Part shown: piece after piece, positions 9,093 to 16,373 of the stretch | How the letters are laid out: each line of letters begins with the position of its first letter | Numbering within the stretch: position 1 is the first letter of the stretch | Assembly: GCF_947495675.1 (NCBI RefSeq) | Contig: NZ_CANLZX010000015.1 | Location: 47,985-111,984 of the forward strand | DNA length: 64,000 nucleotides | Reading direction: 5' to 3' | DNA from: an uncultured Algibacter sp. | GTDB taxonomy: Bacteria > Bacteroidota > Bacteroidia > Flavobacteriales > Flavobacteriaceae | Program-made: the position numbers and the translations under genes | Notes under the pieces: generated by a model | Told to the model about the DNA's origin: nothing | What the model saw: only the letters and a program-made list of their open reading frames with translations | Databases searched by the model: none

Positions 9093-9135
9093 CCAAATTA
9101 GTGTTCAACTTATTAATACGAAATGATATAGGTCA
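9093..9135 (-). promoter_or_regulatory. palindromic operator plus -7 element upstream of the WG-repeat operon
   Basis: TGATATAGGTCA at 9124-9135 and, on the minus strand, TAATTTGG (9100 down to 9093), which matches TAnnTTTG at 5 of 6 defined positions. Centre-to--7 distance is 29.5 nt, identical to the related sites at 6.3, 11.1 and 13.9 kb. Confidence 0.55.
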
Positions 9136-9179
9136 GACTAAAGCATTTTTTATAAGAAATCTGACTTTTAAAATGAATT

Positions 9180-9944
9180 TTATATGGCGAGTTTCAAAAT
9201 AATAGGGCAGTGGTCCGATCCATAATATTGTGATAATATATCTGCGGACTGTATAGTTTTAAACATAGATTTACTAATTAAAAAATAGTCTATTCGCCAA
9301 CCTGTATTTCTTTCTCTAGCTTTAAAACGATAACTCCAATATGTATAGGCTACTTTTTTAGGGTTTAAATGTCTAAATGAATCTACAAATCCTTCGTTTA
9401 TTATATTAGTCATTCCATTAATTTCAACCTGTGTATAACCAGCTGTTTTGTTGTAATTAGCTTTGTTATTTTTAAGGTCTATGGACTGATGTGCTACATT
9501 GAAATCGCCAGCAATAATTACAGGTTTTACTTTTTCTAATGTTTTTATGTAGTTAAGAAAATCGGTATCCCAATTCTCTCTATAGTTAAGTCTTTCTAAT
9601 TGTTGTCCAGAATTAGGAACATAAACATTAACTAGATAAAAATTAAGGTATTCGGCACAAATAATTCTTCCTTCATTATTATGTTTTTTAACACCCATAC
9701 CATTGGTAATTGTTATAGGTTTTGTTTTAGAAAGTATAGCGGTACCTGAATACCCTTTTTTAGTTGCCGAATTAATGTATAACTTGTAATTAGATAATGG
9801 TGATAAGGCTTTTAATACATCGTTAACTTGTGCTTTTGTTTCTTGCAAACAAAGGATGTCTGGTTTTATTGTATTAATGTTTGAAAAAAAATCTTTTTTT
9901 ACAATAGCTCTTAATCCATTTACATTCCATGAAATAATAGTCAT
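9180..9944 (-). CDS. xth: exodeoxyribonuclease III
   Basis: A 254-residue enzyme of the exonuclease III/AP endonuclease family, which cuts DNA at abasic sites and degrades 3' ends during base-excision repair in the cytoplasm. The catalytic landmarks are all visible: SWNVNGLRA with N7, LQETK with E35, GRIICAEY, the NVYVPNSG loop, GDFNVAH with D147 and N149, and the C-terminal GSDHCPI with H245. Length is normal. It is read on the minus strand 217 nt after the 128-residue protein gene, so it may have its own promoter. A place beside stress-response genes fits an oxidative-damage repair role. Confidence 0.95.
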   Translation of the reverse strand: MTIISWNVNGLRAIVKKDFFSNINTIKPDILCLQETKAQVNDVLKALSPLSNYKLYINSATKKGYSGTAILSKTKPITITNGMGVKKHNNEGRIICAEYLNFYLVNVYVPNSGQQLERLNYRENWDTDFLNYIKTLEKVKPVIIAGDFNVAHQSIDLKNNKANYNKTAGYTQVEINGMTNIINEGFVDSFRHLNPKKVAYTYWSYRFKARERNTGWRIDYFLISKSMFKTIQSADILSQYYGSDHCPIILKLAI

Positions 9945-10160
9945 ATTAACTGCGCTATATTAAATGTTTTTATTGCCTTTTTTGCTTCTTTATTTGTGAG
10001 TGTTTTGAACTTAAAATAGATTTTTTTCTCCAAAGCTCATAAAAAGGATTCTTGTGATAAAAGCCTTTCTGAGTAAGAATTTTATTCCGGGTTTTTATGT
10101 TTTTATTTTGTTAAGCTTTTTAAAACTAAAGGATTTAAATTCTATTAAAAATTTATTTTA

Positions 10161-10547
10161 CTACATATACTTAGAAAGAAAACGAGAAAATTCCTTTTTT
10201 AAGTTATCGTAAATATGTCTTTGTGTTTCCATTTTGCTTCTAAATTCAATATGTTTTTCAACAAATGAACGGTTTAACACATCTTCACCTTTTTTGAAGT
10301 GAGCACTCATATTAACTTCGTGCATAGTAATATCTGCCTGTAATTTATCAATAAAGTTTCCATGCAGCGTAAATTGGTTTTGATAATGATCTAATTGAGC
10401 CAGAATTTTATTATCTGTCCATCGTGTTACCAATTCGCTTAACCTATTGTTAAAAGATTTAAGTTCGTCTTCCCAAAAGGCAAGTTCTCTTTGCCACAAC
10501 TTATGCTCAAAATGTAAATCTGAATTATTAATGACTTGTGTTTCCAT
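10161..10547 (-). CDS. conserved hypothetical, coiled-coil protein (128 aa)
   Basis: I do not recognise a named domain. The 128 residues are almost entirely helical and strongly charged with heptad-like hydrophobic spacing (LWQRELAFWEDELKSFNNRL, then a second long helix ending FSRFLSKYM). There is no signal peptide, membrane segment or cysteine, so it should be cytoplasmic. It is on the same strand as the AhpD-like gene 144 nt upstream and may share that transcript. By context it belongs to the stress-type cluster. Confidence 0.65.
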   Translation of the reverse strand: METQVINNSDLHFEHKLWQRELAFWEDELKSFNNRLSELVTRWTDNKILAQLDHYQNQFTLHGNFIDKLQADITMHEVNMSAHFKKGEDVLNRSFVEKHIEFRSKMETQRHIYDNLKKEFSRFLSKYM

Positions 10548-10690
10548 GATATGTTTTATTAAGTGATTTTCATTAAGGTGATTTGAATAGCACTTTATTT
10601 TTCTTTCGTTTTACTAAATATACTTTCTAAATCGTGTTTATCTGCGACTTCTTTTTTTAATGAAAGTTGTGCCAATTCTTATTAAACTAA

Positions 10691-11041
10691 TTACTGTTCT
10701 AAAACAACAAATTGTTCTAATGCTTCCATGGCTTGACAACCATAAACAACAGCAGGACCACCTCCCATAAGAATAGCTACACTTATGGTTTCCATAATTT
10801 CTTCAGAGCTAGCTCCTGCTAAAAGAGCATCGTGTACATGAAATGCAATACAACCATCGCAACGAACTGTAATAGCGATACCAAGTGCAATAAGTTCTTT
10901 TGTTTTTGTAGGTAATGCACCTTCTTTAATACTTGCTTTATGAAGGTCATTAAAACCTATCATAGTCTCTGGGATTTTAGTTCCCAATTCATCCATTAAC
11001 TTGGTGAGATTGTTGTAATTTTTAGAATAATCTTTTATCAT
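10691..11041 (-). CDS. carboxymuconolactone decarboxylase (AhpD-like) family protein
   Basis: A 116-residue, all-helical protein of the AhpD/CMD superfamily. The redox and proton-relay motif CxxCxxxH is intact (C61, C64, H68 in RCDGCIAFH), as in alkylhydroperoxidase AhpD and related small thiol enzymes. The substrate is unknown. The palindromic site TGACGCAGGTCA lies 55 nt upstream, in the region shared with the divergent lipoprotein gene, and the -7 element for this gene (TAGCTTTG) fits the consensus exactly. A second, unrelated CMD-family gene at 43633 has the same motif. Confidence 0.88.
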   Translation of the reverse strand: MIKDYSKNYNNLTKLMDELGTKIPETMIGFNDLHKASIKEGALPTKTKELIALGIAITVRCDGCIAFHVHDALLAGASSEEIMETISVAILMGGGPAVVYGCQAMEALEQFVVLEQ

Positions 11042-11065
11042 GACTTAAATTTTTATGGCTTTAAA

Positions 11066-11139
11066 CAAAGCTATTTTAAAATAATAAGTCTTAAAATGAC
11101 GCAGGTCATTTTGGTTATTTTGCAGCTTTCTTTTATTTG
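11066..11139. promoter_or_regulatory. divergent promoter region with one shared palindromic operator
   Basis: TGACGCAGGTCA at 11097-11108 lies midway between two start codons (55 and 52 nt away). To the left, on the minus strand, TAGCTTTG (11073 down to 11066) is a perfect TAnnTTTG. To the right TTTATTTG (11132-11139) matches 5 of 6 positions. Both begin exactly 29.5 nt from the palindrome centre, which would place the operator near -41.5 of both promoters, the usual class II activator position. Confidence 0.6.
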
Positions 11140-11160
11140 TTGTAATTAAATATTACTGTA

Positions 11161-11550
11161 ATGAAAAATAAAAAATATTATCTCATATTATTGCTTATAG
11201 CTAGTGCGCTAACTATAAAAAGTTGTGGTCCTGTAGTTATATCCTCTAGACCTGAAACACCACCGCCATCTTGGTTTTATCCAAACAGAGTTGAGGCAGT
11301 TAGATATGTGTATTTTCCAGAACATATGATTTATTACGATTTGTTGTTGAGAAATTACCTTTATCTAAACAATAATATTTGGATTAGGGTGAATGTATTG
11401 CCACCACGTTATAATGCTATTAATTTAAATCGAAGCAGGTTTGTTCGTGTTAAAACCTATCGAGGCGATAATATTAGCAGATATCATAAGGAGAATAACA
11501 CAACTCGCCGTCGCTCAACTACAAGTAATACAAACAGTAGAAGGAATTAA
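11161..11550 (+). CDS. putative lipoprotein of unknown function (129 aa)
   Basis: The N-terminus is a lipoprotein signal peptide with the lipobox-like LTIKSC, cysteine 22 being the expected lipidated residue. The mature part starts with a Pro-rich linker (PETPPPSWFYP), continues with an aromatic-rich section, and ends in a basic, Ser/Thr/Asn/Arg-rich tail (TTRRRSTTSNTNSRRN). No domain is recognised. It is the rightward gene of the divergent pair sharing the palindromic site at 11097, so it probably belongs to the same stress regulon. Membrane placement is inferred from the signal only. Confidence 0.65.
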   Translation: MKNKKYYLILLLIASALTIKSCGPVVISSRPETPPPSWFYPNRVEAVRYVYFPEHMIYYDLLLRNYLYLNNNIWIRVNVLPPRYNAINLNRSRFVRVKTYRGDNISRYHKENNTTRRRSTTSNTNSRRN

Positions 11551-11678
11551 TAAATTAAAAATAATAGTATCATTAGTTTAATAAAGATTATACTAATCAT
11601 ATTCAATATTTCGGAATGTAATAGTCAAGTAAAAAACACTATAAAGGACAAGATGATTAATGTTTTATGCACTATGAA

Positions 11679-12045
11679 CTAGATTTTAATAATACCAGTA
11701 GGTGTTTCTACTAAAATTGTTAAATCTCCTCGTAAAGCAATGGGCTGTTTCATAATTTCAGGATTGTTACGTATCATTTTTATCCAATCATCAGAAGAAA
11801 AATCATAATGCTTAAAACGCGATTTATATGCAGGATGCTTTTGGTTAACTAAATCTTTTTATTTCTATTTGTAATCTATCTGCCATTTCTGCAATTTGGG
11901 TGACAGTTAACTTGGTTTTTAATATATCTAATTCCAGAATGGGCAAACCTTCGGCTTTAGCATATGCTATTGTTTGTTTTGCTTTAATAGATTTAGAGCT
12001 TTAAAACAAGGTGATTTGCCGGTTTGATGTCGCTATTTTTCCCAT
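11679..12045 (-). pseudogene. decayed ArsC/Spx-fold protein gene
   Basis: Reading leftward from the ATG at 12045 gives MGKIATSNRQITLF, an in-frame TAA at 12003-12001 where relatives appear to have a tyrosine, then SSKSIKAKQTIAYAKAEG and on to LQIEIK. A frameshift at a T5 tract (11856-11860 on the + strand) breaks the frame; the next frame continues DLVNQKHPAYKSRFKHYDFS and ends at 11679 after TPTGIIKI. Put together this is a roughly full-length ArsC-like (thioredoxin-fold) protein of a flavobacterial subgroup without the arsenate-reductase cysteine. It follows the 70-residue gene by 11 nt. The two lesions indicate loss of function. Confidence 0.8.
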
Positions 12046-12056
12046 AAATATTTCAA

Positions 12057-12269
12057 TTATTTATTTTTTTTTATTTCTAAATATTTTTTCAAAATTTGTT
12101 TTAAGCTTTCTAAATAGTCTTTCATTATTTCTTTGTCTATATGCGGATGATTTAATGATGGAATAGTTAATGGATTTTCATCGAGCGTTCGATAGAGCTC
12201 AGGATAATTAGTTTCAATATTATAGGTGAGCTGAGTGATTTCTGTTAATAGATTTTTTAAAGTATTCAT
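12057..12269 (-). CDS. small helical hypothetical protein (70 aa)
   Basis: Not assigned to a named family. The protein is helical and acidic to neutral, with a short Pro-containing turn in the middle (DENPLTIPSLNHPHIDKE) and a lysine-rich end. It lies 11 nt upstream of the ArsC-fold pseudogene on the same strand, so the two were probably one operon. The upstream region holds a half-matching palindrome (TCACCTAGACAG, 12328-12339), and a weak but complete one further out at 12487. Its reading frame is intact, unlike that of its partner. Confidence 0.6.
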   Translation of the reverse strand: MNTLKNLLTEITQLTYNIETNYPELYRTLDENPLTIPSLNHPHIDKEIMKDYLESLKQILKKYLEIKKNK

Positions 12270-12606
12270 TATTATGAGATTTTATATTATTCATAGCATA
12301 TTGCAGTATCTATTAAATTAAAGGTATTCACCTAGACAGAAAACTAAATTAATATGAATAGAATCCTACTAGCAATTTCTATACAACTAAAATGATAACT
12401 AAAAAACAGGTTAATAGTTTTGTATAATGTTATGTTTTAAGTTCGTTTAAAAGAAGAAAATTAATTTGAAGATTGTAATTAAGCAATGATTTGGGTCAGT
12501 TTGAATATTACAAAAAAGAATATTGGTAAAAGATACGAACATGCGTTTTTAAAAAGAAGTAAGATGTCTTAAACTTTCATAAGAATAAAATAAGAACTAA
12601 ACATTA
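12270..12606. other. 337-base intergenic region with a weak palindromic site
   Basis: No ORF of note. TGATTTGGGTCA at 12487-12498 resembles the TGAYNNAGGTCA sites, with a changed centre. A minus-strand TAATTTTC (12463 down to 12456) sits at the same 29.5-nt offset, matching 5 of 6 defined -7 positions. A transcript from there would have a leader of about 180 nt before the 70-residue gene. No clear terminator was found for the gene ending at 12607. Confidence 0.35.
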
Positions 12607-13749
12607 TTATACATTTCCGTAAACAGGAACAATAAAGGTACCGTTTAAAAACCTTTTAGTATCAATTTCACTTTGAAAAACAACCCCTTTAAAAGAAGAT
12701 TCTAGAAGTAGTTTTGCAGATTGTATTAATGGTACTGCCGTAGTTGTTTGTATGGCACGTAATTGATATTTGCCTATTTTTTGTGGTAAAATATGCTTTG
12801 ATACCTCTCGTCTTCTTAATATTCCTTGGCTATCTTTACCTTGTACAGCTGCATATAGTATAATTTGGTCTTCTTCTATATGTGGAATTTGTTTTTCCAT
12901 AATTTGTTGCAAGGCATCAATAGGGTTATTAACAATGCCTAGTTTTTTAATTTGCTCTTTTACCCAAGCATAGTGTCCTGGGTGTCTTAAAGTTTTATAA
13001 TCAAGAGTATTTACTTTTCCTGCTAAAGCATCTGGTAAGTTGGCTGCTCCTCCAGATGTTAAATCTTCTTCATACGAAATTCCATCAATTATTATTGTAT
13101 TTCGCTCTGATAAGGAAGGACGTTTTGTTTTCTTGAAATTACGTATAACTTCCGCTTCTTTTATATATTCTGTAGCAACACCAACAGGGCTCCAAGTAAA
13201 CCCATAGTAATGAGGTGCAGTTGCATTTTTAGTAAGTGCGCCAACTTTAAATTCTAAATTATCAACTTTATTTACTTTGAAATCATTACAAAATTCTCTA
13301 AAAATATGATTGGCTAATACATCAATATAGCCTGGGGCAAGACCAGATTGTAGTACAAAACCTGTTGTTGCATTGTTTGCTAATTTTATGATTTGTTGAG
13401 TTTCTGCAATATATTCAGTCAAATTTGCATAATGCATATTATACTCTTTGGCGTAATATGCCATTTTGGGAGCTAGGGTACCAGGTAGGCAATCTAGGAT
13501 AATTTCTCCTTGCTTAAAAACCACTTTCATTTCATTAGTAAGACCTTCTCCAGAAAGATGAAACGCTTTTATATTACAAGGCTTGGTAATACCATTTTTA
13601 ATCCATGCTACAAGTTTTTGTGCTTTATGTAGTGTTCTATTACCTATAAATATTGTTGGTGTAACTTCACTCCATTCTGCCAGTATGAGAGCTACAGCTT
13701 TAGCAATGCCACCTGCCCCTGCAATTATAATAGTATGGTGTTTTTTCAT
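12607..13749 (-). CDS. saccharopine dehydrogenase family protein
   Basis: A 380-residue NAD(P)-dependent oxidoreductase-like protein. The Rossmann nucleotide-binding loop GAGGIAKAVAL stands at residues 11-21, followed by a family-type sequence (ILDCLPGTLAPKMAYYAKEYNMHYANLTEY) and a C-terminal domain with EEDLTSGGAANLPDALAG and LRHPGHYAWVKEQIKKLG. This resembles saccharopine dehydrogenase/lysine-ketoglutarate reductase-like proteins. The true substrate is uncertain and no lysine-catabolism gene is nearby. It is divergent from the UspA gene; the perfect palindrome at 13886 lies 136 nt upstream, and a minus-strand TAACTTTA has the standard offset from it. Confidence 0.75.
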   Translation of the reverse strand: MKKHHTIIIAGAGGIAKAVALILAEWSEVTPTIFIGNRTLHKAQKLVAWIKNGITKPCNIKAFHLSGEGLTNEMKVVFKQGEIILDCLPGTLAPKMAYYAKEYNMHYANLTEYIAETQQIIKLANNATTGFVLQSGLAPGYIDVLANHIFREFCNDFKVNKVDNLEFKVGALTKNATAPHYYGFTWSPVGVATEYIKEAEVIRNFKKTKRPSLSERNTIIIDGISYEEDLTSGGAANLPDALAGKVNTLDYKTLRHPGHYAWVKEQIKKLGIVNNPIDALQQIMEKQIPHIEEDQIILYAAVQGKDSQGILRRREVSKHILPQKIGKYQLRAIQTTTAVPLIQSAKLLLESSFKGVVFQSEIDTKRFLNGTFIVPVYGNV

Positions 13750-13854
13750 AATCTTAAAGTTAAATAAAATTACTTGGTAACTAAAGATACCTCTAATAAT
13801 TTAGAGTATTTTATTAAGTATACAAAAAAGAGTGTGCGTTAAAAGTTCCTTAAG

Positions 13855-13928
13855 TAAAGTTAGTTGTGCACCTTTTTATTGCAAATGACCTAGGTCATTT
13901 ACTTAAAAGGATTAGAAACATACTTTTG
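13855..13928. promoter_or_regulatory. promoter region with an 18-bp perfect palindrome
   Basis: AAATGACCTAGGTCATTT (13883-13900) is a perfect palindrome and the best example of the TGAYNNAGGTCA site. To the right TACTTTTG (13921-13928), an exact TAnnTTTG, begins 29.5 nt from its centre and leads to the UspA gene. To the left TAACTTTA (13862 down to 13855) lies at the mirror position and could serve the saccharopine-dehydrogenase-like gene. The geometry fits a dimeric activator centred near -41.5. Confidence 0.7.
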
Positions 13929-13952
13929 GTTATAAATTGAAACGGTATTGTA

Positions 13953-14825
13953 ATGAAAACAATTTTGTACGCAACTGATTATTCAGAAAACTCTGAATTA
14001 GCACTAAAATATGCTTATAATTTAAGTGATAAAATGAAAGCTAAATTATTGGTGATTCATGTTTTTGATTATCCAACATTTCTTGATGATTTTAGTTTAA
14101 AACCTGAAGCTGCATTTCCAAACCTTGAAGGCGATACTCTTATAAAACATAATTTAAAACTTAAGGCATTTTGTAAACGCGTGTTGAAAAGAGATTTGGC
14201 TGCCCTAAATGTTAAGACAGAATCAATTGAAAACAAATCTGTTGTGAATGGAATTATTGATAAAGCTAATTTAGTAGGCGCCTTTTTAATAGTTACAGGG
14301 ATGAAAGGAGCTAGTAAATTACGTGAATTAATTATGGGAAGTATAGCCAAGCAACTTATTAAAGAAGCTCCTTGTCCAATATTAACAATTCCTAATGATT
14401 CTGTAAAGAGTCAAATTGAAACCATAGTATATGCTACAGATTTTGAAGATGAAGATTTTGGTGCTTTAGATAAGTTAACAGAAATAGCTAAACCTTTTAA
14501 AGCTAAAATTAAAGTAGTTCATGTTTCACCAATAGAAGAAACGGTATTCAAAAAACAAAAGAAAATCATTGAAGAGAAAATAAAAAAATACATTGATTAT
14601 AATAATCTAAAATTGGATATTTTATATGCCGATGATGCCTTTTATGCACTAAAAATTTACTACAGAAATTCTAACGCAGATCTTATAGCAATGCTTGAAA
14701 GAACCTATAGTGGCTATACTTCAAAGTTGTTGCATCGCGATTTAGTAAAACGAATGGAATCTTATGGTAAAATACCTCTTTTAAGTTTTAATGCTAAAAA
14801 TTATGGAATATTTCATTTAGAATAA
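13953..14825 (+). CDS. tandem universal stress protein (UspA family)
   Basis: A 290-residue cytoplasmic protein with two Usp domains, residues 1-145 and about 152-285. The first begins KTILYATDYSENSELALKYA and carries the end-of-domain block VTGMKGASKLRELIMGSIAKQLI, which resembles the ATP-binding G-2x-G-9x-G segment. The second begins TIVYATDFEDEDFGALDKL but is degenerate. Usp proteins support survival under starvation, redox or low-oxygen stress by mechanisms that are not fully known. The promoter carries the best TGACCTAGGTCA palindrome, 55 nt before the start. A small membrane protein gene follows 24 nt downstream, probably in the same operon. Confidence 0.92.
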   Translation: MKTILYATDYSENSELALKYAYNLSDKMKAKLLVIHVFDYPTFLDDFSLKPEAAFPNLEGDTLIKHNLKLKAFCKRVLKRDLAALNVKTESIENKSVVNGIIDKANLVGAFLIVTGMKGASKLRELIMGSIAKQLIKEAPCPILTIPNDSVKSQIETIVYATDFEDEDFGALDKLTEIAKPFKAKIKVVHVSPIEETVFKKQKKIIEEKIKKYIDYNNLKLDILYADDAFYALKIYYRNSNADLIAMLERTYSGYTSKLLHRDLVKRMESYGKIPLLSFNAKNYGIFHLE

Positions 14826-14849
14826 TTTAATAATAAATAATTAGAACCC

Positions 14850-15146
14850 ATGTCCAGACGAATATTTAGAATAGTAATAGCAATAGCGATTGTATTATGG
14901 ATAGTACTTTTTATAACTAAAGAATCTCTATCCAAAAGTTTGCTAATTAGTTTTGCTACGCTTAATTTTTTGGTTTTTAGCTTTGGTATACATGGATTGA
15001 TTGCACATTCCATTCGACCGCCAAATACAAAAGGAGAGTTAATAACATTTCCGCTTTTAATGTGGGTTTTATGGGCTATTATGTTTTTATTATTTGTCTT
15101 CTTAATTATTCCTGTTTATTGTCCTGATTTTTTAATGGATATGTAA
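14850..15146 (+). CDS. small membrane protein of unknown function (98 aa)
   Basis: Not recognised. The protein has three hydrophobic segments: residues 7-22 (IVIAIAIVLWIVLFIT), 31-53, and 68-91. There is a basic N-terminus (MSRR) and a short polar loop RPPNTKGE between the second and third helices. It lies 24 nt after the UspA gene on the same strand and is therefore likely co-transcribed with it under the palindromic operator. A role in the membrane part of the stress response is guessed from position only. Confidence 0.6.
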   Translation: MSRRIFRIVIAIAIVLWIVLFITKESLSKSLLISFATLNFLVFSFGIHGLIAHSIRPPNTKGELITFPLLMWVLWAIMFLLFVFLIIPVYCPDFLMDM

Positions 15147-15193
15147 TTTAAATGCTTAAAAATCAAAATAATAAATGCTTGAATTATTTAAAA

Positions 15194-16222
15194 TTATTGA
15201 ATAGAATTTGAAGATTCTCTAACAACCAGTTCAGCATCTAAAATTATTTTATTTAAGGTTTGCTTAATTGATTTTTTCTTAGTGTAAGATAAAAAAGTAA
15301 GTGCTGCCTGTTTGCCAATTTCAGCACTATGTTGATTAATACTTGATAAAGAAGGGGTAACCATAGCCGTAAAGGGTTCGTCTCCAAAACCTACTAAAGC
15401 AATTTCTTCAGGAACCTTTATGTTTTGTTCATTAAGTAATTGCAATGCTCCTAAAGCCGCATAATCACTTGCAATATAAACAGCATCAGGTCTATTTTGG
15501 AGTTTTAATAGTTGCGCCATTTTATTTCTTCCATCTTCTATTGTAAGACTACTTTCAATAAGAAGTTCTTTATCTAAAGGTAAATTATGTTTTTTTAAAG
15601 CATCAATATATCCTCTAATTCTATTGTTAAAAATACGAGTGCGTTTATAACCACCTATATGAGCAATTCTTTTACATCCTTGATTAACCAAGTGTTTAAC
15701 AATAATATGACTACTATCATAATCATTAATACCAATGTAATCTACATTTAAATCATTTTCACCACGATCAAATAAGATTAAAGGAATGCCTTTAGCTTTA
15801 ACTTTTTCATAATATTCTAAGTCTATAGTTTCATTAGCCATTGAAGCAATTATTCCATCAACTTGGGTAAACAATAAAGTATCAATACTATCACATTCTT
15901 TTTTAAATGATTCATTGGACTGTGTTATAATAATGTTATAACCTTCTTTATTTAAAACCTCTTCAATATTTTGAATAACAGAAGAAAAAAAGTTGCTATT
16001 CGTTCTAGGGACAATAACACCAACTAAATTACTTTTTCCTTTTCTTAAAGCACTTGCTAGATGATTTGGTTGGTAATTTAAGTTTTTTGCTACCTGTTTA
16101 ACCGCTTTTTTAGTTTTTTTACTAATTCTAGAGTCGTCATGAAGCGCTTTAGAGACAGCAGCAGCAGAGATATTTAAGACATTAGCAATATCTTTTATGG
16201 TAGTTTTCTTTTTAGTATTCAA
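15194..16222 (-). CDS. LacI-family transcriptional regulator
   Basis: A sugar-responsive repressor. The N-terminal helix-turn-helix TIKDIANVLNISAAAVSKALHD is followed by the hinge helix NHLASALRKGKSNLVGVIVP and a periplasmic-binding-protein-like effector domain. No ATG is available ahead of the DNA-binding domain; the TTG at 16222 gives the family-normal start MNTKKKTTIKDI and a 342-residue protein. A longer TTG start at 16282 would run through the operator palindrome and is not favoured. It is divergent from the KDG kinase operon, with matching operator-like palindromes before both, so it likely represses both. The inducer may be KDG or a related uronate product. Confidence 0.88.
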   Translation of the reverse strand: MNTKKKTTIKDIANVLNISAAAVSKALHDDSRISKKTKKAVKQVAKNLNYQPNHLASALRKGKSNLVGVIVPRTNSNFFSSVIQNIEEVLNKEGYNIIITQSNESFKKECDSIDTLLFTQVDGIIASMANETIDLEYYEKVKAKGIPLILFDRGENDLNVDYIGINDYDSSHIIVKHLVNQGCKRIAHIGGYKRTRIFNNRIRGYIDALKKHNLPLDKELLIESSLTIEDGRNKMAQLLKLQNRPDAVYIASDYAALGALQLLNEQNIKVPEEIALVGFGDEPFTAMVTPSLSSINQHSAEIGKQAALTFLSYTKKKSIKQTLNKIILDAELVVRESSNSIQ

Positions 16223-16234
16223 TTTTTTTATATC

Positions 16235-16256
16235 TTTGCTTAATCGTTTAAGCAAA
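16235..16256. promoter_or_regulatory. LacI-type operator before the repressor gene
   Basis: A 22-bp palindrome with arms TTTGCTTAA and TTAAGCAAA around a TCGT centre. It ends 13 nt before the TTG start codon chosen for the repressor. The half TTAAGCAAA with a central CG is typical of LacI-family sites and recurs before the KDG kinase gene, suggesting autoregulation. Confidence 0.7.
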
Positions 16257-16327
16257 TGTAGTATTTTAATTAAAATAATCAAAATAATAGTTAAATTAAC
16301 TCATTTGCTCTATTTACCTGTATATGG

Positions 16328-16345
16328 TTAAACGATTAAGCAAAA
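16328..16345. promoter_or_regulatory. LacI-type operator before the KDG operon
   Basis: TTAAACGATTAAGCAAAA, 28 nt before the KDG kinase ATG, repeats the core and one arm of the palindrome at 16235-16256 (in the opposite reading direction). The sharing of an unusual 17-nt string between the two divergent promoters is the main evidence. Confidence 0.65.
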
Positions 16346-16373
16346 CTAATTTTTTAAAATAAGACCAATTAAG

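Noticed and set aside
10691..11041. AhpD proper (alkylhydroperoxidase partner of AhpC)
   Set aside because: The CxxCxxxH motif is shared by the whole superfamily and no lipoyl or AhpC gene is adjacent, so only the family is assigned.
11679..12045. Functional arsenate reductase
   Set aside because: The frame is broken twice and the catalytic cysteine position of ArsC is not present.
12328..12339. TCACCTAGACAG as another palindromic operator, 58 nt before the 70-residue gene
   Set aside because: Only the left half matches and the expected -7 element at the fixed offset is absent; possibly a decayed site.
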